Below are positions 35,784 to 43,403 of a DNA stretch of 64,000 nt, in pieces; position 1 is the stretch's first letter; the number at the start of each line of letters is the position of its first letter. Origin of the DNA: Alkalibacillus salilacus. Its GTDB lineage: Bacteria; Bacillota; Bacilli; Bacillales; Alkalibacillaceae. The stretch covers positions 62,001 through 126,000 of the forward strand of contig NZ_JAUSTQ010000004.1 of the NCBI RefSeq assembly GCF_030812915.1, read 5' to 3'. Below the pieces are notes generated by a model. That model was not told where the DNA came from and did no database searches. It worked only from the letters and a program-made list of their open reading frames with translations. Position numbers and translations under genes: made by a program.

Positions 35784-36164
35784 ATGAAAAAAGTTTATGC
35801 AACAAGTCAAGCACCAGAAGCTATTGGTCCATATTCTCAAGCTGTTGAAGTCGACAGTACAATCTACATTTCCGGTCAGATTCCTCTTGTCCCAGAAACA
35901 ATGGAGATCGTAGGCGAAACTGTCGAAGAGCAAACTCATCAAGTGATGAAAAACATTGGCGCTATACTTAATCAAACAGGCTTAACTTATGATCATTTAG
36001 TCAAACTAACCATCCTACTTGATGACATGAGTGATTTTGCTACGGTAAACGATATCTATGCGAGCTATTTATATGAACCTTACCCAGCTCGAGCAGCTTA
36101 TGAAGTCAGCCAATTACCTAAAAACGTTAAAGTCGAGATTGAAGGCATCGCCAAGCGCTTCTAA
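35784..36164 (+). CDS. ridA: RidA-family enamine/imine deaminase
   Basis: A 126-residue trimeric hydrolase that clears reactive enamines and imines such as 2-aminoacrylate. MKKVYATSQAPEAIGPYSQA is the standard N-terminus, IYISGQIPL follows, and the catalytic Arg is in PYPARAAYEVSQLPKNVKVE, with the terminal Glu of VEIEGIA completing the site. Length is typical of YabJ/RidA. AAAGGAG precedes the ATG. It is divergent from the acyl-CoA synthetase; no adjacent PLP enzyme gene is seen in this window. Confidence 0.93.
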   Translation: MKKVYATSQAPEAIGPYSQAVEVDSTIYISGQIPLVPETMEIVGETVEEQTHQVMKNIGAILNQTGLTYDHLVKLTILLDDMSDFATVNDIYASYLYEPYPARAAYEVSQLPKNVKVEIEGIAKRF

Positions 36165-36176
36165 ACTGACCAATTA

Positions 36177-36204
36177 AGAGGTACTAAGAATACATGGTAC
36201 CTCT
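36177..36204 (+). terminator. Hairpin after ridA, possible weak terminator
   Basis: AGAGGTACT (36177-36185) can pair with GGTACCTCT (36196-36204) to form a stem of about 8 bp, but no T-run follows. The rest of the 36165-36432 gap holds the katA promoter region. Confidence 0.4.
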
Positions 36205-36351
36205 AAGGTCATTTCACTAGCCAAATAATAAAAATCCATGTATGATAACAAGTGAAAATTTATTAGATTTTTTTGAGAAATATTAAAAGGTTTCTATTAA
36301 GTCTATCAATCTTATAGGCTACTTTTTCACTATAGTTTTGTCACAGTTTAT

Positions 36352-36366
36352 TTATAATTATTTTAA
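36352..36366 (+). promoter_or_regulatory. PerR box upstream of the catalase gene
   Basis: TTATAATTATTTTAA matches the Bacillus PerR consensus TTATAATNATTATAA at 14 of 15 positions. A possible -35 TTGTCA (36338) and -10 TTTAAT (36362, 18-nt spacing) flank it, so bound PerR would cover the promoter and be released on peroxide oxidation. Confidence 0.75.
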
Positions 36367-36432
36367 TTTACAAATCTATATAAATTAGTTAATATAATAA
36401 TGTATCATTTAATTCTAAGGAGGAATTATTTT

Positions 36433-37899
36433 ATGGTAGACAAAAACAATCGTCTAACGACGTCTAGTGGCGCCCCTGTCGGCGATAATCAGAACTCTAT
36501 TACAGCTGGCAATCGTGGCCCAACACTAATTCAAGATGTTCATCTACTTGAAAAGTTAGCACACTTTGACCGCGAACGTATCCCTGAGCGTGTCGTGCAT
36601 GCAAAAGGTGCTGGCGCATTTGGTTATTTCGAAGTGACAAACGATGAAATTTCTAAGTATACAAAAGCAGATTTCTTAAACGAAAAAGGTAAACGCACAC
36701 CAATGTTCATCCGTTTCTCAACAGTTGCAGGTGAAGCTGGTTCTGCTGATACACTACGTGACCCACGTGGTTTCGCAGTTAAATTTTATACTGAAGAAGG
36801 TAACTATGATCTAGTAGGAAACAATACACCGATCTTCTTCATCCGTGATGCAGTCAAATTCCCTGACTTCATCCACACACAAAAACGTAATCCACAAACT
36901 AACCTAAAAGACAAAAACATGGTTTGGGACTTCTGGAGTAATTCACCAGAATCACTACACCAAGTTACTTACCTACATGGTGACCGTGGTATTCCTGCCA
37001 CATATCGTCACATGAATGGTTACGGCAGCCACACGTACAAGTGGGTAAACGAAGATGGAGAAGCATTCTGGGTCAAATACCATTTCGTAAGCGACCAAGG
37101 TGTGAAAGGCATGGACGAAAGTGTCGCTGATGAAATTGCAGGTACAAACCCTGACTATCACACAGAAGATCTATTCAACTCCATCGATAAAGGAGACTAT
37201 CCTTCTTGGACACTTTACGTACAAATCATTCCTTATAACGACTTCAAAGACTATGAATGGGATATTTTTGACGTTACAAAAACAGTAAGCAAAGAAGATT
37301 ATCCTCGTATCGAAGTTGGTAAGATGGTCTTAAACCGCAACCCTGAAAACTATTTCGCAGAGGTTGAACAAGCAGCATTATCACCAGCTCACTTAGTGCC
37401 TGGTATCGAAGCATCACCAGACAAAATGTTACAAGGACGTCTATTCTCTTACTCAGATACTCAACGTTATCGTTTAGGCGTTAACCATGAACAATTACCG
37501 GTTAACCGTCCAGTAAATGGTCAAAACAACTATCAGCGTGGCGGTTACATGCAATATGGTGATCACGGCAGCAACATCAACTATGAACCTAATAGCTATG
37601 ATGACGCACCGAAAGAAGATCCAGACAGCAAAGTACAACAATTCGATGTTGAAGGTGAAGTACTTCAAGCACCTTATCCTAACGCAGACCATTATACACA
37701 AGCTGGTGACTTATATCGCCTTATGAGTGCTGATGAAAAAGATCGCCTCATCGAAGCAGTCGTAGGTCACTTAGGCCAGTGCACAATGGAAGAAGTTAAG
37801 AAACGTCAAATCGGTCACTTCTACAAAGCAGACCCTGAATACGGTCAACGTGTTGCAGACGGTCTAGGCATGGAAGTACCTGAAGATGTGAAAAAATAA
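36433..37899 (+). CDS. katA: Monofunctional heme catalase
   Basis: A 488-residue clade 3 type catalase that converts hydrogen peroxide to water and oxygen. The distal His is in [34 protein letters not shown] is the following conserved block, and the proximal heme Tyr lies in [30 protein letters not shown] is the usual NADPH/heme neighbourhood. The ATG at 36433 is chosen because AAGGAGG lies 9 nt upstream; an in-frame upstream ATG has no such site. A PerR box in the leader fits peroxide induction. A strong terminator follows. Confidence 0.95.
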   Translation: MVDKNNRLTTSSGAPVGDNQNSITAGNRGPTLIQDVHLLEKLAHFDRERIPERVVHAKGAGAFGYFEVTNDEISKYTKADFLNEKGKRTPMFIRFSTVAGEAGSADTLRDPRGFAVKFYTEEGNYDLVGNNTPIFFIRDAVKFPDFIHTQKRNPQTNLKDKNMVWDFWSNSPESLHQVTYLHGDRGIPATYRHMNGYGSHTYKWVNEDGEAFWVKYHFVSDQGVKGMDESVADEIAGTNPDYHTEDLFNSIDKGDYPSWTLYVQIIPYNDFKDYEWDIFDVTKTVSKEDYPRIEVGKMVLNRNPENYFAEVEQAALSPAHLVPGIEASPDKMLQGRLFSYSDTQRYRLGVNHEQLPVNRPVNGQNNYQRGGYMQYGDHGSNINYEPNSYDDAPKEDPDSKVQQFDVEGEVLQAPYPNADHYTQAGDLYRLMSADEKDRLIEAVVGHLGQCTMEEVKKRQIGHFYKADPEYGQRVADGLGMEVPEDVKK

Positions 37900-37912
37900 A
37901 CAAGATTAAATC

Positions 37913-37945
37913 AACCAGCCGTGAGTGATCGCGGCTGGTTTTTTG
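37913..37945 (+). terminator. Terminator of katA
   Basis: AACCAGCCG pairs with CGGCTGGTT across an 11-nt loop and is followed by TTTT, 13 bp after the catalase stop. Confidence 0.88.
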
Positions 37946-38002
37946 TGTGTTCAACTAATTCGATTGTGCGTGTTCGTTTTCCGATACGGCGAGGTGCTTT
38001 CA

Positions 38003-38032
38003 AAAAAGATCGAGCGCATGTTGCGCTCGATC
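38003..38032 (-). terminator. Terminator of the oxidase-hemerythrin operon
   Basis: On the minus strand GATCGAGCGCA/TGCGCTCGATC (11 bp, 3-nt loop) is followed by TTTTTT. It points away from the hemerythrin gene, whose stop is about 220 bp upstream because the repeat element at 38044-38251 lies between them. Confidence 0.8.
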
Positions 38033-38043
38033 CTTTATATTTA

Positions 38044-38251
38044 GGCTCTGTTAAAGTTTAGCGTTGATTTTCAAATGACGTAGCACTGAGTTGTTGAATT
38101 GTGAGGAGCGAAGGTGGCGACTCCTGCGGGAATAGCACGAGTCTCGAGACCCCGCAGGAAGCGCTTTTCTTCCGAGGAGGCTCGAGCCGTGCCCGCGGAA
38201 AGCGTCCACCGACAGCGGATCACAATATCAACAACGGACTTTAACAGACCC
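38044..38251 (-). repeat. Non-coding inverted-repeat element, copy 2 (short form, 208 bp)
   Basis: The ends are imperfect inverted repeats: GGCTCTGTTAAAGT at the left and, on the other strand, GGGTCTGTTAAAGT at the right, both running into GTTGAT. TTTA lies directly outside each end and may be a 4-bp target duplication. The interior holds CCTGCGGG...CCCGCAGG around GTCTCGAGAC. It is inverted relative to copy 1 at 19199-19548 and shares its ends and core. No protein is encoded. It looks like a MITE moved in trans. The 37900-38256 gap holds only this and two terminators. Confidence 0.85.
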
Positions 38252-38256
38252 TTTAT

Positions 38257-38715
38257 TTAAAACCCACTATATGAATCTCGCATAAATTGACCATTAGCTT
38301 GATAGAGATACTTTTCTGGAATTTGTTCTTCTACTTTCGGAAACAGATGACGTTCTTCAAAACGGATATGATCTTGTAATAATTGACCTAACTCTTGCAT
38401 CTCGTTTGTCATAGCACGCGTTGAGTGTCTCAGTTGATGAACATAGCCACGAACCTGCGCATGCTCATATAACATACGTTTTACTGCTTCATGATCAATC
38501 TCTTCACCATACGCTAGGTAAAGAGGAATCAGTACTGTTTCTTCATCATGAAAATGTTGATTACCGTCTTTTTCCCAAAAATCAATTAGTTGCCTTAACA
38601 TTTCTCGATATGAATGCTTTTCCTTCTCTGTACCTACTTGCGTCATATCCACAGCCATCACTAAAGCATGATGGTGGTGATGAGACAGAGGATATAATGA
38701 TTCATGTCGTTTCAT
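38257..38715 (-). CDS. Hemerythrin-like protein
   Basis: A 152-residue predicted four-helix di-iron protein. Histidines occur at the expected places: YPLSHHHHHALVMA, NQHFHDEETVLIPLY, YEHAQVRGYVHQLRHS and LQDHIRFEERHLFP, giving the H...HxxxE...HxxxE style ligand set. Such proteins bind O2 or sense or repair NO damage. The gene starts 20 bp after the cbaA stop, so it belongs to the oxidase operon controlled by the Crp/Fnr-type box, hinting at an O2/NO-linked role. A repeat element separates it from the terminator. Confidence 0.87.
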   Translation of the reverse strand: MKRHESLYPLSHHHHHALVMAVDMTQVGTEKEKHSYREMLRQLIDFWEKDGNQHFHDEETVLIPLYLAYGEEIDHEAVKRMLYEHAQVRGYVHQLRHSTRAMTNEMQELGQLLQDHIRFEERHLFPKVEEQIPEKYLYQANGQFMRDSYSGF

Positions 38716-38735
38716 ATTAGAATCCTCCCTTTATA

Positions 38736-40367
38736 TTACCAGAATTTATAACCTGGTGAACCTGGCGCAGGGTTTTGAATAATATCAAATACTGGGATGG
38801 TGTAAGCAATTAAAATCAATGCAATCGCAATCCCAATCCATAGCTTCCAGTTTTCCAATAGTTTCGGAGATTTAGTATTTTCATCTAATGCTACCCCAAT
38901 TGGAAATTCTTCTTGTCCTAATGGTTCAGTTTTAGCTAATCGAATAATTAATATGATAAACATAAAGATTGAGAACAATAATAATGTTCCACCTACAGCC
39001 ATCGCCGTCTCATAACTCCCCCACTGACTAGCAACTTCATGACCGTTATAGTCACTATTTTGCGTACGACGCGGATTACCTGACAGCCCAGAGAAGTGCA
39101 TCGCTGCTGACATGATAAACATACCTATTGTCCACAATACAATTTGGAAATTAGCCAAACTGTTCATTCGTTTCGTAAGCACTCGACCTTTTAAATGTGG
39201 AATCAACCAATAAGCGATTCCAAAGAACGTTAAAATAACTGTTGCCCCTATTGTAATATGGAAGTGACCTGTGACCCAAATCGTATTATGAATGACTTGG
39301 TTCATTTGGTGACTCGCATTGATAATCCCACCTGCTCCAGCTGGAATGAAGAATGCCATACCAATAAACGCCGAAAGAAAACGGACGTCACTCCACGGTA
39401 AACCTTTAAACCATCCGAATACACCTTTATACCCTTTTTCACGTCCAGCTAACTCAAAGCTCGCAAACATAGAAAAGGCTGTCATTAACGATGGTAGAAT
39501 AACTGCGAACGTTAGGATAACTTGCAAGAACTTCCATGCCTCACTGATCCCTGGTTCGGTTAACTGATGGTGGAAACCAACAGGAATAGAGAATAAAATA
39601 AATAATAGAAAGGCTAATCGTGCTAGTGAATCACTGAATATTTTACCACCAATCACTTTGGGCACGACTACATACCAGGCCATATAAGCTGGCAGTAACC
39701 AGAAATAAACCAATGGATGCCCGAAATACCAGAATAGTGTTCTACTTAATGTCACGTTAATCTCCTCAGACCAACCCAATGACCAAGGGATAAACTGAAA
39801 GAGGACTGCTGCAACTACCCCTAACGTTGCAATTAACCACAAGACAATCGTAGCAACTGCCATGAACGCAAATAACGGGGTCTTTTGGCCAGGATTTGCT
39901 TTTCGCCATCCATTATATTGAGCAATAACCGCATAACTAGCAAAATATGTTCCGACGATTAATAATGCTAATGCAATATAAAACAAAGGTGATGCTTGTA
40001 ATGGCGCGTAGAAAGTATAAAGAACTGTCGCCTTATTCATTAGGATCATCACAACACCAAGTACAGTACCAATCGTCATCAGGAAGTAGCCAATCCAAGC
40101 TGCTTTACGCCGGTGTGATGTGAATTCCCCTGTTGTGCGTGAGATACCCGCATACATAAATCCAAAAATAAATAATGTCGTAAACACTAAAGCTAGCAAT
40201 ACTCCGTGAGCAGTCAGAATTTGATAATAGTTTAACTTAAATGGCAGTGTGATCGATTCACTACGAACTAAGGTTTGTAATAACCCTAATGATCCGCCAA
40301 TAAACAGTGCCACAAATGCAGCGTATATATGATATAAACTTAACTTCACGTCATTTTCATTTACCAT
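38736..40367 (-). CDS. cbaA: b(o/a)3-type cytochrome c oxidase subunit I
   Basis: A 543-residue heme-copper oxidase subunit with about 13 helices, reducing O2 to water with proton pumping. Heme and CuB ligands are visible: TAHGVLLALVFTT, FGHPLVYFWLLPAY (His and Tyr), GFHHQ and WVTGHFHITIGA. The FGHPLVYFW and short loops are of the B-type (ba3) family. Its start overlaps the end of subunit II (TAAATG). It is third in a IIa-II-I-hemerythrin operon under a class II Crp/Fnr box, so it is probably induced at low oxygen. Confidence 0.93.
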   Translation of the reverse strand: MVNENDVKLSLYHIYAAFVALFIGGSLGLLQTLVRSESITLPFKLNYYQILTAHGVLLALVFTTLFIFGFMYAGISRTTGEFTSHRRKAAWIGYFLMTIGTVLGVVMILMNKATVLYTFYAPLQASPLFYIALALLIVGTYFASYAVIAQYNGWRKANPGQKTPLFAFMAVATIVLWLIATLGVVAAVLFQFIPWSLGWSEEINVTLSRTLFWYFGHPLVYFWLLPAYMAWYVVVPKVIGGKIFSDSLARLAFLLFILFSIPVGFHHQLTEPGISEAWKFLQVILTFAVILPSLMTAFSMFASFELAGREKGYKGVFGWFKGLPWSDVRFLSAFIGMAFFIPAGAGGIINASHQMNQVIHNTIWVTGHFHITIGATVILTFFGIAYWLIPHLKGRVLTKRMNSLANFQIVLWTIGMFIMSAAMHFSGLSGNPRRTQNSDYNGHEVASQWGSYETAMAVGGTLLLFSIFMFIILIIRLAKTEPLGQEEFPIGVALDENTKSPKLLENWKLWIGIAIALILIAYTIPVFDIIQNPAPGSPGYKFW

Positions 40368-40835
40368 TTACTCCACCTCCAATTGAGCACTCATGAGATG
40401 ATGACCCGTTCCGCAATATTCATTACACAAAATCAAGTACTCACCTGTCTCATCAAACGTATAACTCGTTGAATTAACATACCCAGGTGTTGCCATCATA
40501 TTAACTGTCGTACCTGCTATTTCAAAGCCATGCACCACATCTTTTGAAGCAACCTTAAAGTGAACTGTTGCACCTTCAGGTATTGTAATCTCATTAGGGG
40601 TAAATCCATAAGACTGTAAAATCATAACTAACTCATATTCATTTTCCCCAATTTCATGTAAACCTGGGTCATCAAATGGTTCTGTTTCTTCAAGATTTTG
40701 CGGATCCACTTTTGTTAAATCACTAGGAGCCCCATGTCCAGAAGCAAAAGCTTGAATACCGACTGTTGTTAAAAATGCTACTAACGTGATAAATCCAATT
40801 GCTAGCCAAACTTTCTCTAACTTGTGTACGTGCAT
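40368..40835 (-). CDS. cbaB: b(o/a)3-type cytochrome c oxidase subunit II (CuA)
   Basis: A 155-residue protein with one N-terminal transmembrane helix (about residues 10-30) and an external cupredoxin domain. VVHGFEIAGTTVN gives the first CuA His; CNEYCGTGHHLM holds the two Cys, a His and the Met of the binuclear CuA site that accepts electrons from cytochrome c. The short, single-helix form is typical of ba3 oxidases. The ATG lies 30 bp after the small subunit. It is translationally coupled to cbaA. Confidence 0.93.
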   Translation of the reverse strand: MHVHKLEKVWLAIGFITLVAFLTTVGIQAFASGHGAPSDLTKVDPQNLEETEPFDDPGLHEIGENEYELVMILQSYGFTPNEITIPEGATVHFKVASKDVVHGFEIAGTTVNMMATPGYVNSTSYTFDETGEYLILCNEYCGTGHHLMSAQLEVE

Positions 40836-40865
40836 AAACCCAACTCTCCCCTCTTATTTTATGAA

Positions 40866-40988
40866 TTACATAAATCCAATAAAGATTCCGATCCACATCA
40901 ATGTAATAGTAACTCCTACGATTACGACCGAAATAAACGTGCCATAAAGCTTCGGTTCATTTTGGTCCGACTTTTTTCTTGAACTCAT
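40866..40988 (-). CDS. Cytochrome c oxidase subunit IIa-like miniprotein (40 residues)
   Basis: A 40-residue protein with a short polar N-terminus (SSRKKSDQNEPKL) and a single transmembrane helix (YGTFISVVIVGVTITLMWIG). Subunit IIa of ba3 oxidases is a 30-40 residue single helix that replaces one helix of the larger subunit II, and its gene usually precedes subunits II and I, as here. The real start is the ATG at 40988 with GAGGGGG upstream; a longer in-frame ORF runs through the promoter and is not coding. First gene of the operon. Confidence 0.8.
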   Translation of the reverse strand: MSSRKKSDQNEPKLYGTFISVVIVGVTITLMWIGIFIGFM

Positions 40989-41018
40989 ATTTACGCCCCC
41001 TCTTAAGAATCTAACCTC

Positions 41019-41061
41019 ATCATACAAATCCTTAGGAGAATAATTTGTGATTTGTATCACA
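41019..41061 (-). promoter_or_regulatory. Crp/Fnr box and -10 of the oxidase operon promoter
   Basis: TGTGATTTGTATCACA (41046-41061) is a perfect TGTGA-N6-TCACA box. On the minus strand TATGAT (41019-41024) is a good -10, putting the start near 41012 and the box centre at -41.5. This is the same geometry as at hmp, typical of class II activation. Confidence 0.75.
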
Positions 41062-41071
41062 TTTTGACCAT

Positions 41072-41116
41072 AAAAAAATGACAGCTTTGTGATATTTCTC
41101 ACAATGCTGTCATTTC
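41072..41116 (-). terminator. Terminator of the Crp/Fnr gene, containing a second box-like sequence
   Basis: On the minus strand ATGACAGC/GCTGTCAT forms a stem followed by TTTTTTT. The loop itself contains TGTGA-N6-TCACA (41088-41103), which extends the stem. The box spacing to the oxidase box is 42 bp centre to centre. It may be only part of the hairpin. Confidence 0.8.
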
Positions 41117-41144
41117 ATTAATAGGCTTTGAAAAAAATCAACTG

Positions 41145-41828
41145 TTATATCCGGTCCAATAACGCTTCATAATCGTGGACGATCACGTAGTTTCGGTTAT
41201 ATGTAATAATATTTGATTTCTTTAGTTGATTAAATGTCCGATTCACTGACTCACGTGTAACCCCGACCATATTAGCTAAGTCAGTATTCGTAATCGGTAA
41301 GTTTACAGTAATTTCACCATTTGTATCACTTTCACCTAACTCATTCGTCAATTGAATTAGCATTGAAACTGTTCGCTCAAACACTGTTTGCGTGCTAATT
41401 TGTTGGACGCGAGACTGCAAATCTAAGATTTTCTTGCCCATCACGCGCATCACTTTGATAGAAATTTTGGGCTTTTGTATTAATAAATTCTCAAAAGCCT
41501 CTATTGGAATAGCAAGCAAGTGAGTATCTGTTAATGTAACAGCAGTCGCAGGATAAGGGGAATCATCGAAAAAACCTACATGCGGAAACATATCATTTGA
41601 GTGAATGAAATTAATGACTTGTTCTTGACCATTTTCACTCACTTTGTAAACTTTGATCAATCCAGAGATCACAAAAAAGACCGCATCGCGCACTTCACCT
41701 TGATGGAAAACAACATTTCCCTTTTTCATTTCACGCTGATTAGCAATATCATTCACTTCCTGCAATTCTTCGTCAGCTAAATCTTGAAAAATCGGAAATT
41801 GCCGAAAGAATCCCATTGAATAAGTCAT
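41145..41828 (-). CDS. Crp/Fnr-family transcriptional regulator without cysteines
   Basis: A 227-residue regulator: a cyclic-nucleotide-binding-like beta-roll (about 10-120), a dimer helix (about 125-150) and a winged helix (about 155-225). LPITNTDLANMVGVTRESVNRTFNQLKKSNII is too long to be one motif but contains the recognition helix TRESVNRTFNQL, with the R-E-S-V-x-R core that reads TGTGA-type half sites. No Cys occurs anywhere, so it cannot hold the FNR iron-sulfur cluster. It stops 157 bp before the oxidase operon, which carries a matching box. Effector unknown; closest to Cys-free ArcR-like regulators. Confidence 0.88.
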   Translation of the reverse strand: MTYSMGFFRQFPIFQDLADEELQEVNDIANQREMKKGNVVFHQGEVRDAVFFVISGLIKVYKVSENGQEQVINFIHSNDMFPHVGFFDDSPYPATAVTLTDTHLLAIPIEAFENLLIQKPKISIKVMRVMGKKILDLQSRVQQISTQTVFERTVSMLIQLTNELGESDTNGEITVNLPITNTDLANMVGVTRESVNRTFNQLKKSNIITYNRNYVIVHDYEALLDRI

Positions 41829-41898
41829 GAAATCTCCCCTTCTGGACGATTGCTCCCCATAATTCCTACAAACTCAAGGTCATTGAATAGTACACTCG

Positions 41899-42534
41899 TT
41901 AAGACGATCGACCAAATCGCCTTAAGAAATTCAACCAGTCACTTCGACTTGGTAATCGCCAGTCATATATTACTGAGAGCATTCTTAACGTAATGATTAA
42001 TGACAATAATATCATATATTCCATCATCTCATCAGCTAGACCAATGCCAATCACGATCGCACCTAATACAGCCCACATCGCATATATTTCTTTATGTAAT
42101 ACAAGCGGTTTCCGACCTGCAAGGACATCTCGCACCATTCCACCCCCAGTTCCTGTGAGGACACTTCCTACGATAACAGCAGGTAACGGATATCCAGCTG
42201 CTACAGCAAACAACGCCCCTTGAACAGCAAAGGAGGATAAGCCAATAGAGTCAAAGAACGCACCCCATTTAGCCCAACCTGTTAAAAACCAATGAAACGG
42301 GATGAAAAATAATAACGTCAACGTGATAAATGCGATTAAAAACAACATGCTTTGGTTCCATACTTCTGAAACTGGTAAACCTAAGACAACGTGACGTATA
42401 AGGCCGCCGCCAAATGCAGTCGTGAAACCAAGTAAATAAACACCAAAGAGATCATATCGTTCTTCTAAAGCGACAATCGCTCCACTAATAGCAAATGCCA
42501 TCGTACCAATCACATTTAGAATTTCCCACGTCAT
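41899..42534 (-). CDS. TRIC/UPF0126-family membrane protein
   Basis: A 211-residue protein with about seven helices made of two related halves: GTMAFAISGAIVALEERYD with GFTTAFGGGLIRHVVLG, and GLSSFAVQGALFAVAAGY with GSVLTGTGGGMVRDVLAG. The repeated GGG-x2-R-x3-L/A-G motif is the TRIC (trimeric intracellular cation channel)/UPF0126 signature; bacterial members conduct potassium or sodium. The ATG at 42534 follows GGGGGTGAT and is preferred over an upstream in-frame start. Monocistronic; a physiological role is not shown. Confidence 0.85.
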   Translation of the reverse strand: MTWEILNVIGTMAFAISGAIVALEERYDLFGVYLLGFTTAFGGGLIRHVVLGLPVSEVWNQSMLFLIAFITLTLLFFIPFHWFLTGWAKWGAFFDSIGLSSFAVQGALFAVAAGYPLPAVIVGSVLTGTGGGMVRDVLAGRKPLVLHKEIYAMWAVLGAIVIGIGLADEMMEYMILLSLIITLRMLSVIYDWRLPSRSDWLNFLRRFGRSS

Positions 42535-42637
42535 ATCATCACCCCCATTAATGACAACTTTAAGCAAAGACTTATATTATTTTAACAAATAATGTCGGGA
42601 TGTGTGACGTGTTCAAAGAAAACTTTATAAAAGAACT

Positions 42638-42667
42638 AAAAAAAGGCCGACATATGTCAGCCTTTTC
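42638..42667 (-). terminator. Terminator of the DinB-like gene
   Basis: On the minus strand AAAAGGCTGACA pairs with TGTCGGCCTTTT (one G-U pair) and is followed by a T-run, just after the DinB-like stop. Confidence 0.85.
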
Positions 42668-42670
42668 CAG

Positions 42671-43126
42671 TTATTTCATCTGTTTTTGCGCTTTGGCAAT
42701 ACCTGTATGCATTGATTCATGTGAAGTCGCAAATTTAATCGCATCTTCAACCGTTTCTAAATGGAACATGTCGAATGCCATGGATTGATCTAATTTACCT
42801 GAAACTAATTGTTGTAATTTCTGGTTATTAGCTTTTAATTGCTCGATCAATGCATCTTTTGTTGGCACTACTTTCTCTCCCCATTCGCTTGGACTCGTTC
42901 CGCGTGCGAATAGCTCAGCATAACCATCTGGTACTTGACTGCTTTCACCTAACGCACCTGTGACCAAACTATCAGTTGTGACTAAAGCATGACCAATGTT
43001 CCAACGCGGATTGTTGTTAAAACCTTGAGGAATTCGATCTAACTCTTCTTCTGTCATTGATTCAGTTAATTGAATAAGACCATTACGCCAAAAGTCCATA
43101 TCTGCAAAAATTGTTTGTTCGTTCAT
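42671..43126 (-). CDS. DinB/YfiT-like four-helix protein
   Basis: A 151-residue four-helix bundle of the DinB superfamily. The three metal His are in NIGHALVT and in SHESMHTG (HxxxH near the C-terminus), the standard pattern of putative metal-dependent transferases such as bacillithiol S-transferases. No direct assay can be inferred. The ATG at 43126 with GGAGGGATGAGG upstream is preferred over a longer in-frame start. It has its own terminator and lies after the aconitase/zinc-finger pair on the same strand, which itself is terminated. Confidence 0.8.
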   Translation of the reverse strand: MNEQTIFADMDFWRNGLIQLTESMTEEELDRIPQGFNNNPRWNIGHALVTTDSLVTGALGESSQVPDGYAELFARGTSPSEWGEKVVPTKDALIEQLKANNQKLQQLVSGKLDQSMAFDMFHLETVEDAIKFATSHESMHTGIAKAQKQMK

Positions 43127-43190
43127 TTCCTCATCCCTCCTAAGTTCATAATAGCAAAAGCTCGTCATAAACAAAAACAACCTGCACAAG

Positions 43191-43226
43191 AAAAGCATCC
43201 CAGTCAGACGACTGAGATGCTTTTCA
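43191..43226 (-). terminator. Terminator of the aconitase/zinc-finger operon
   Basis: On the minus strand AAAAGCATC-T-CAGTC/GACTG-G-GATGCTTTT forms a long stem with a short loop and TTTT tail, immediately after the small gene's stop. Confidence 0.85.
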
Positions 43227-43403
43227 TTAGTCTAAAATTCGATTGTTCTCATCAACATTGCTTAAGTGACGATTATCTCCTTGCTCATAGACAGAAACAT
43301 AACCATCACCGCCACAAACCTTGCATGTATAGCGCCATTCTTCATCGTCCATTAATAGACCAGCGCCATCACATGCTTTACAACGCGAATCCTGTGAACC
43401 CAT
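43227..43403 (-). CDS. 58-residue DnaJ-type zinc-finger miniprotein
   Basis: A 58-residue protein with two CxxCxGxG-type repeats, CKACDGAG (residues 8-15) and CKVCGGDG (27-34), the zinc-binding unit of the DnaJ cysteine-rich region. The tail is acidic and polar. The ATG directly follows the aconitase stop (TAAATG) and both genes share the terminator that follows, so they are co-translated. It is not a recognised family member to me, though short CxxCxGxG proteins are common in Bacillaceae. A role in aconitase cluster assembly is a guess from coupling. Confidence 0.75.
   Translation of the reverse strand: MGSQDSRCKACDGAGLLMDDEEWRYTCKVCGGDGYVSVYEQGDNRHLSNVDENNRILD

Noticed and set aside
37980-38032. 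CRISPR repeat or attachment site near 38 kb
   Set aside because: Only single inverted repeats are present; they are explained by a terminator and the MITE-like element.
40989-41102. N-terminal extension of the oxidase IIa gene
   Set aside because: The reading frame runs through the promoter, -10 and Crp/Fnr box; a 40-residue protein from 40988 fits the family size.
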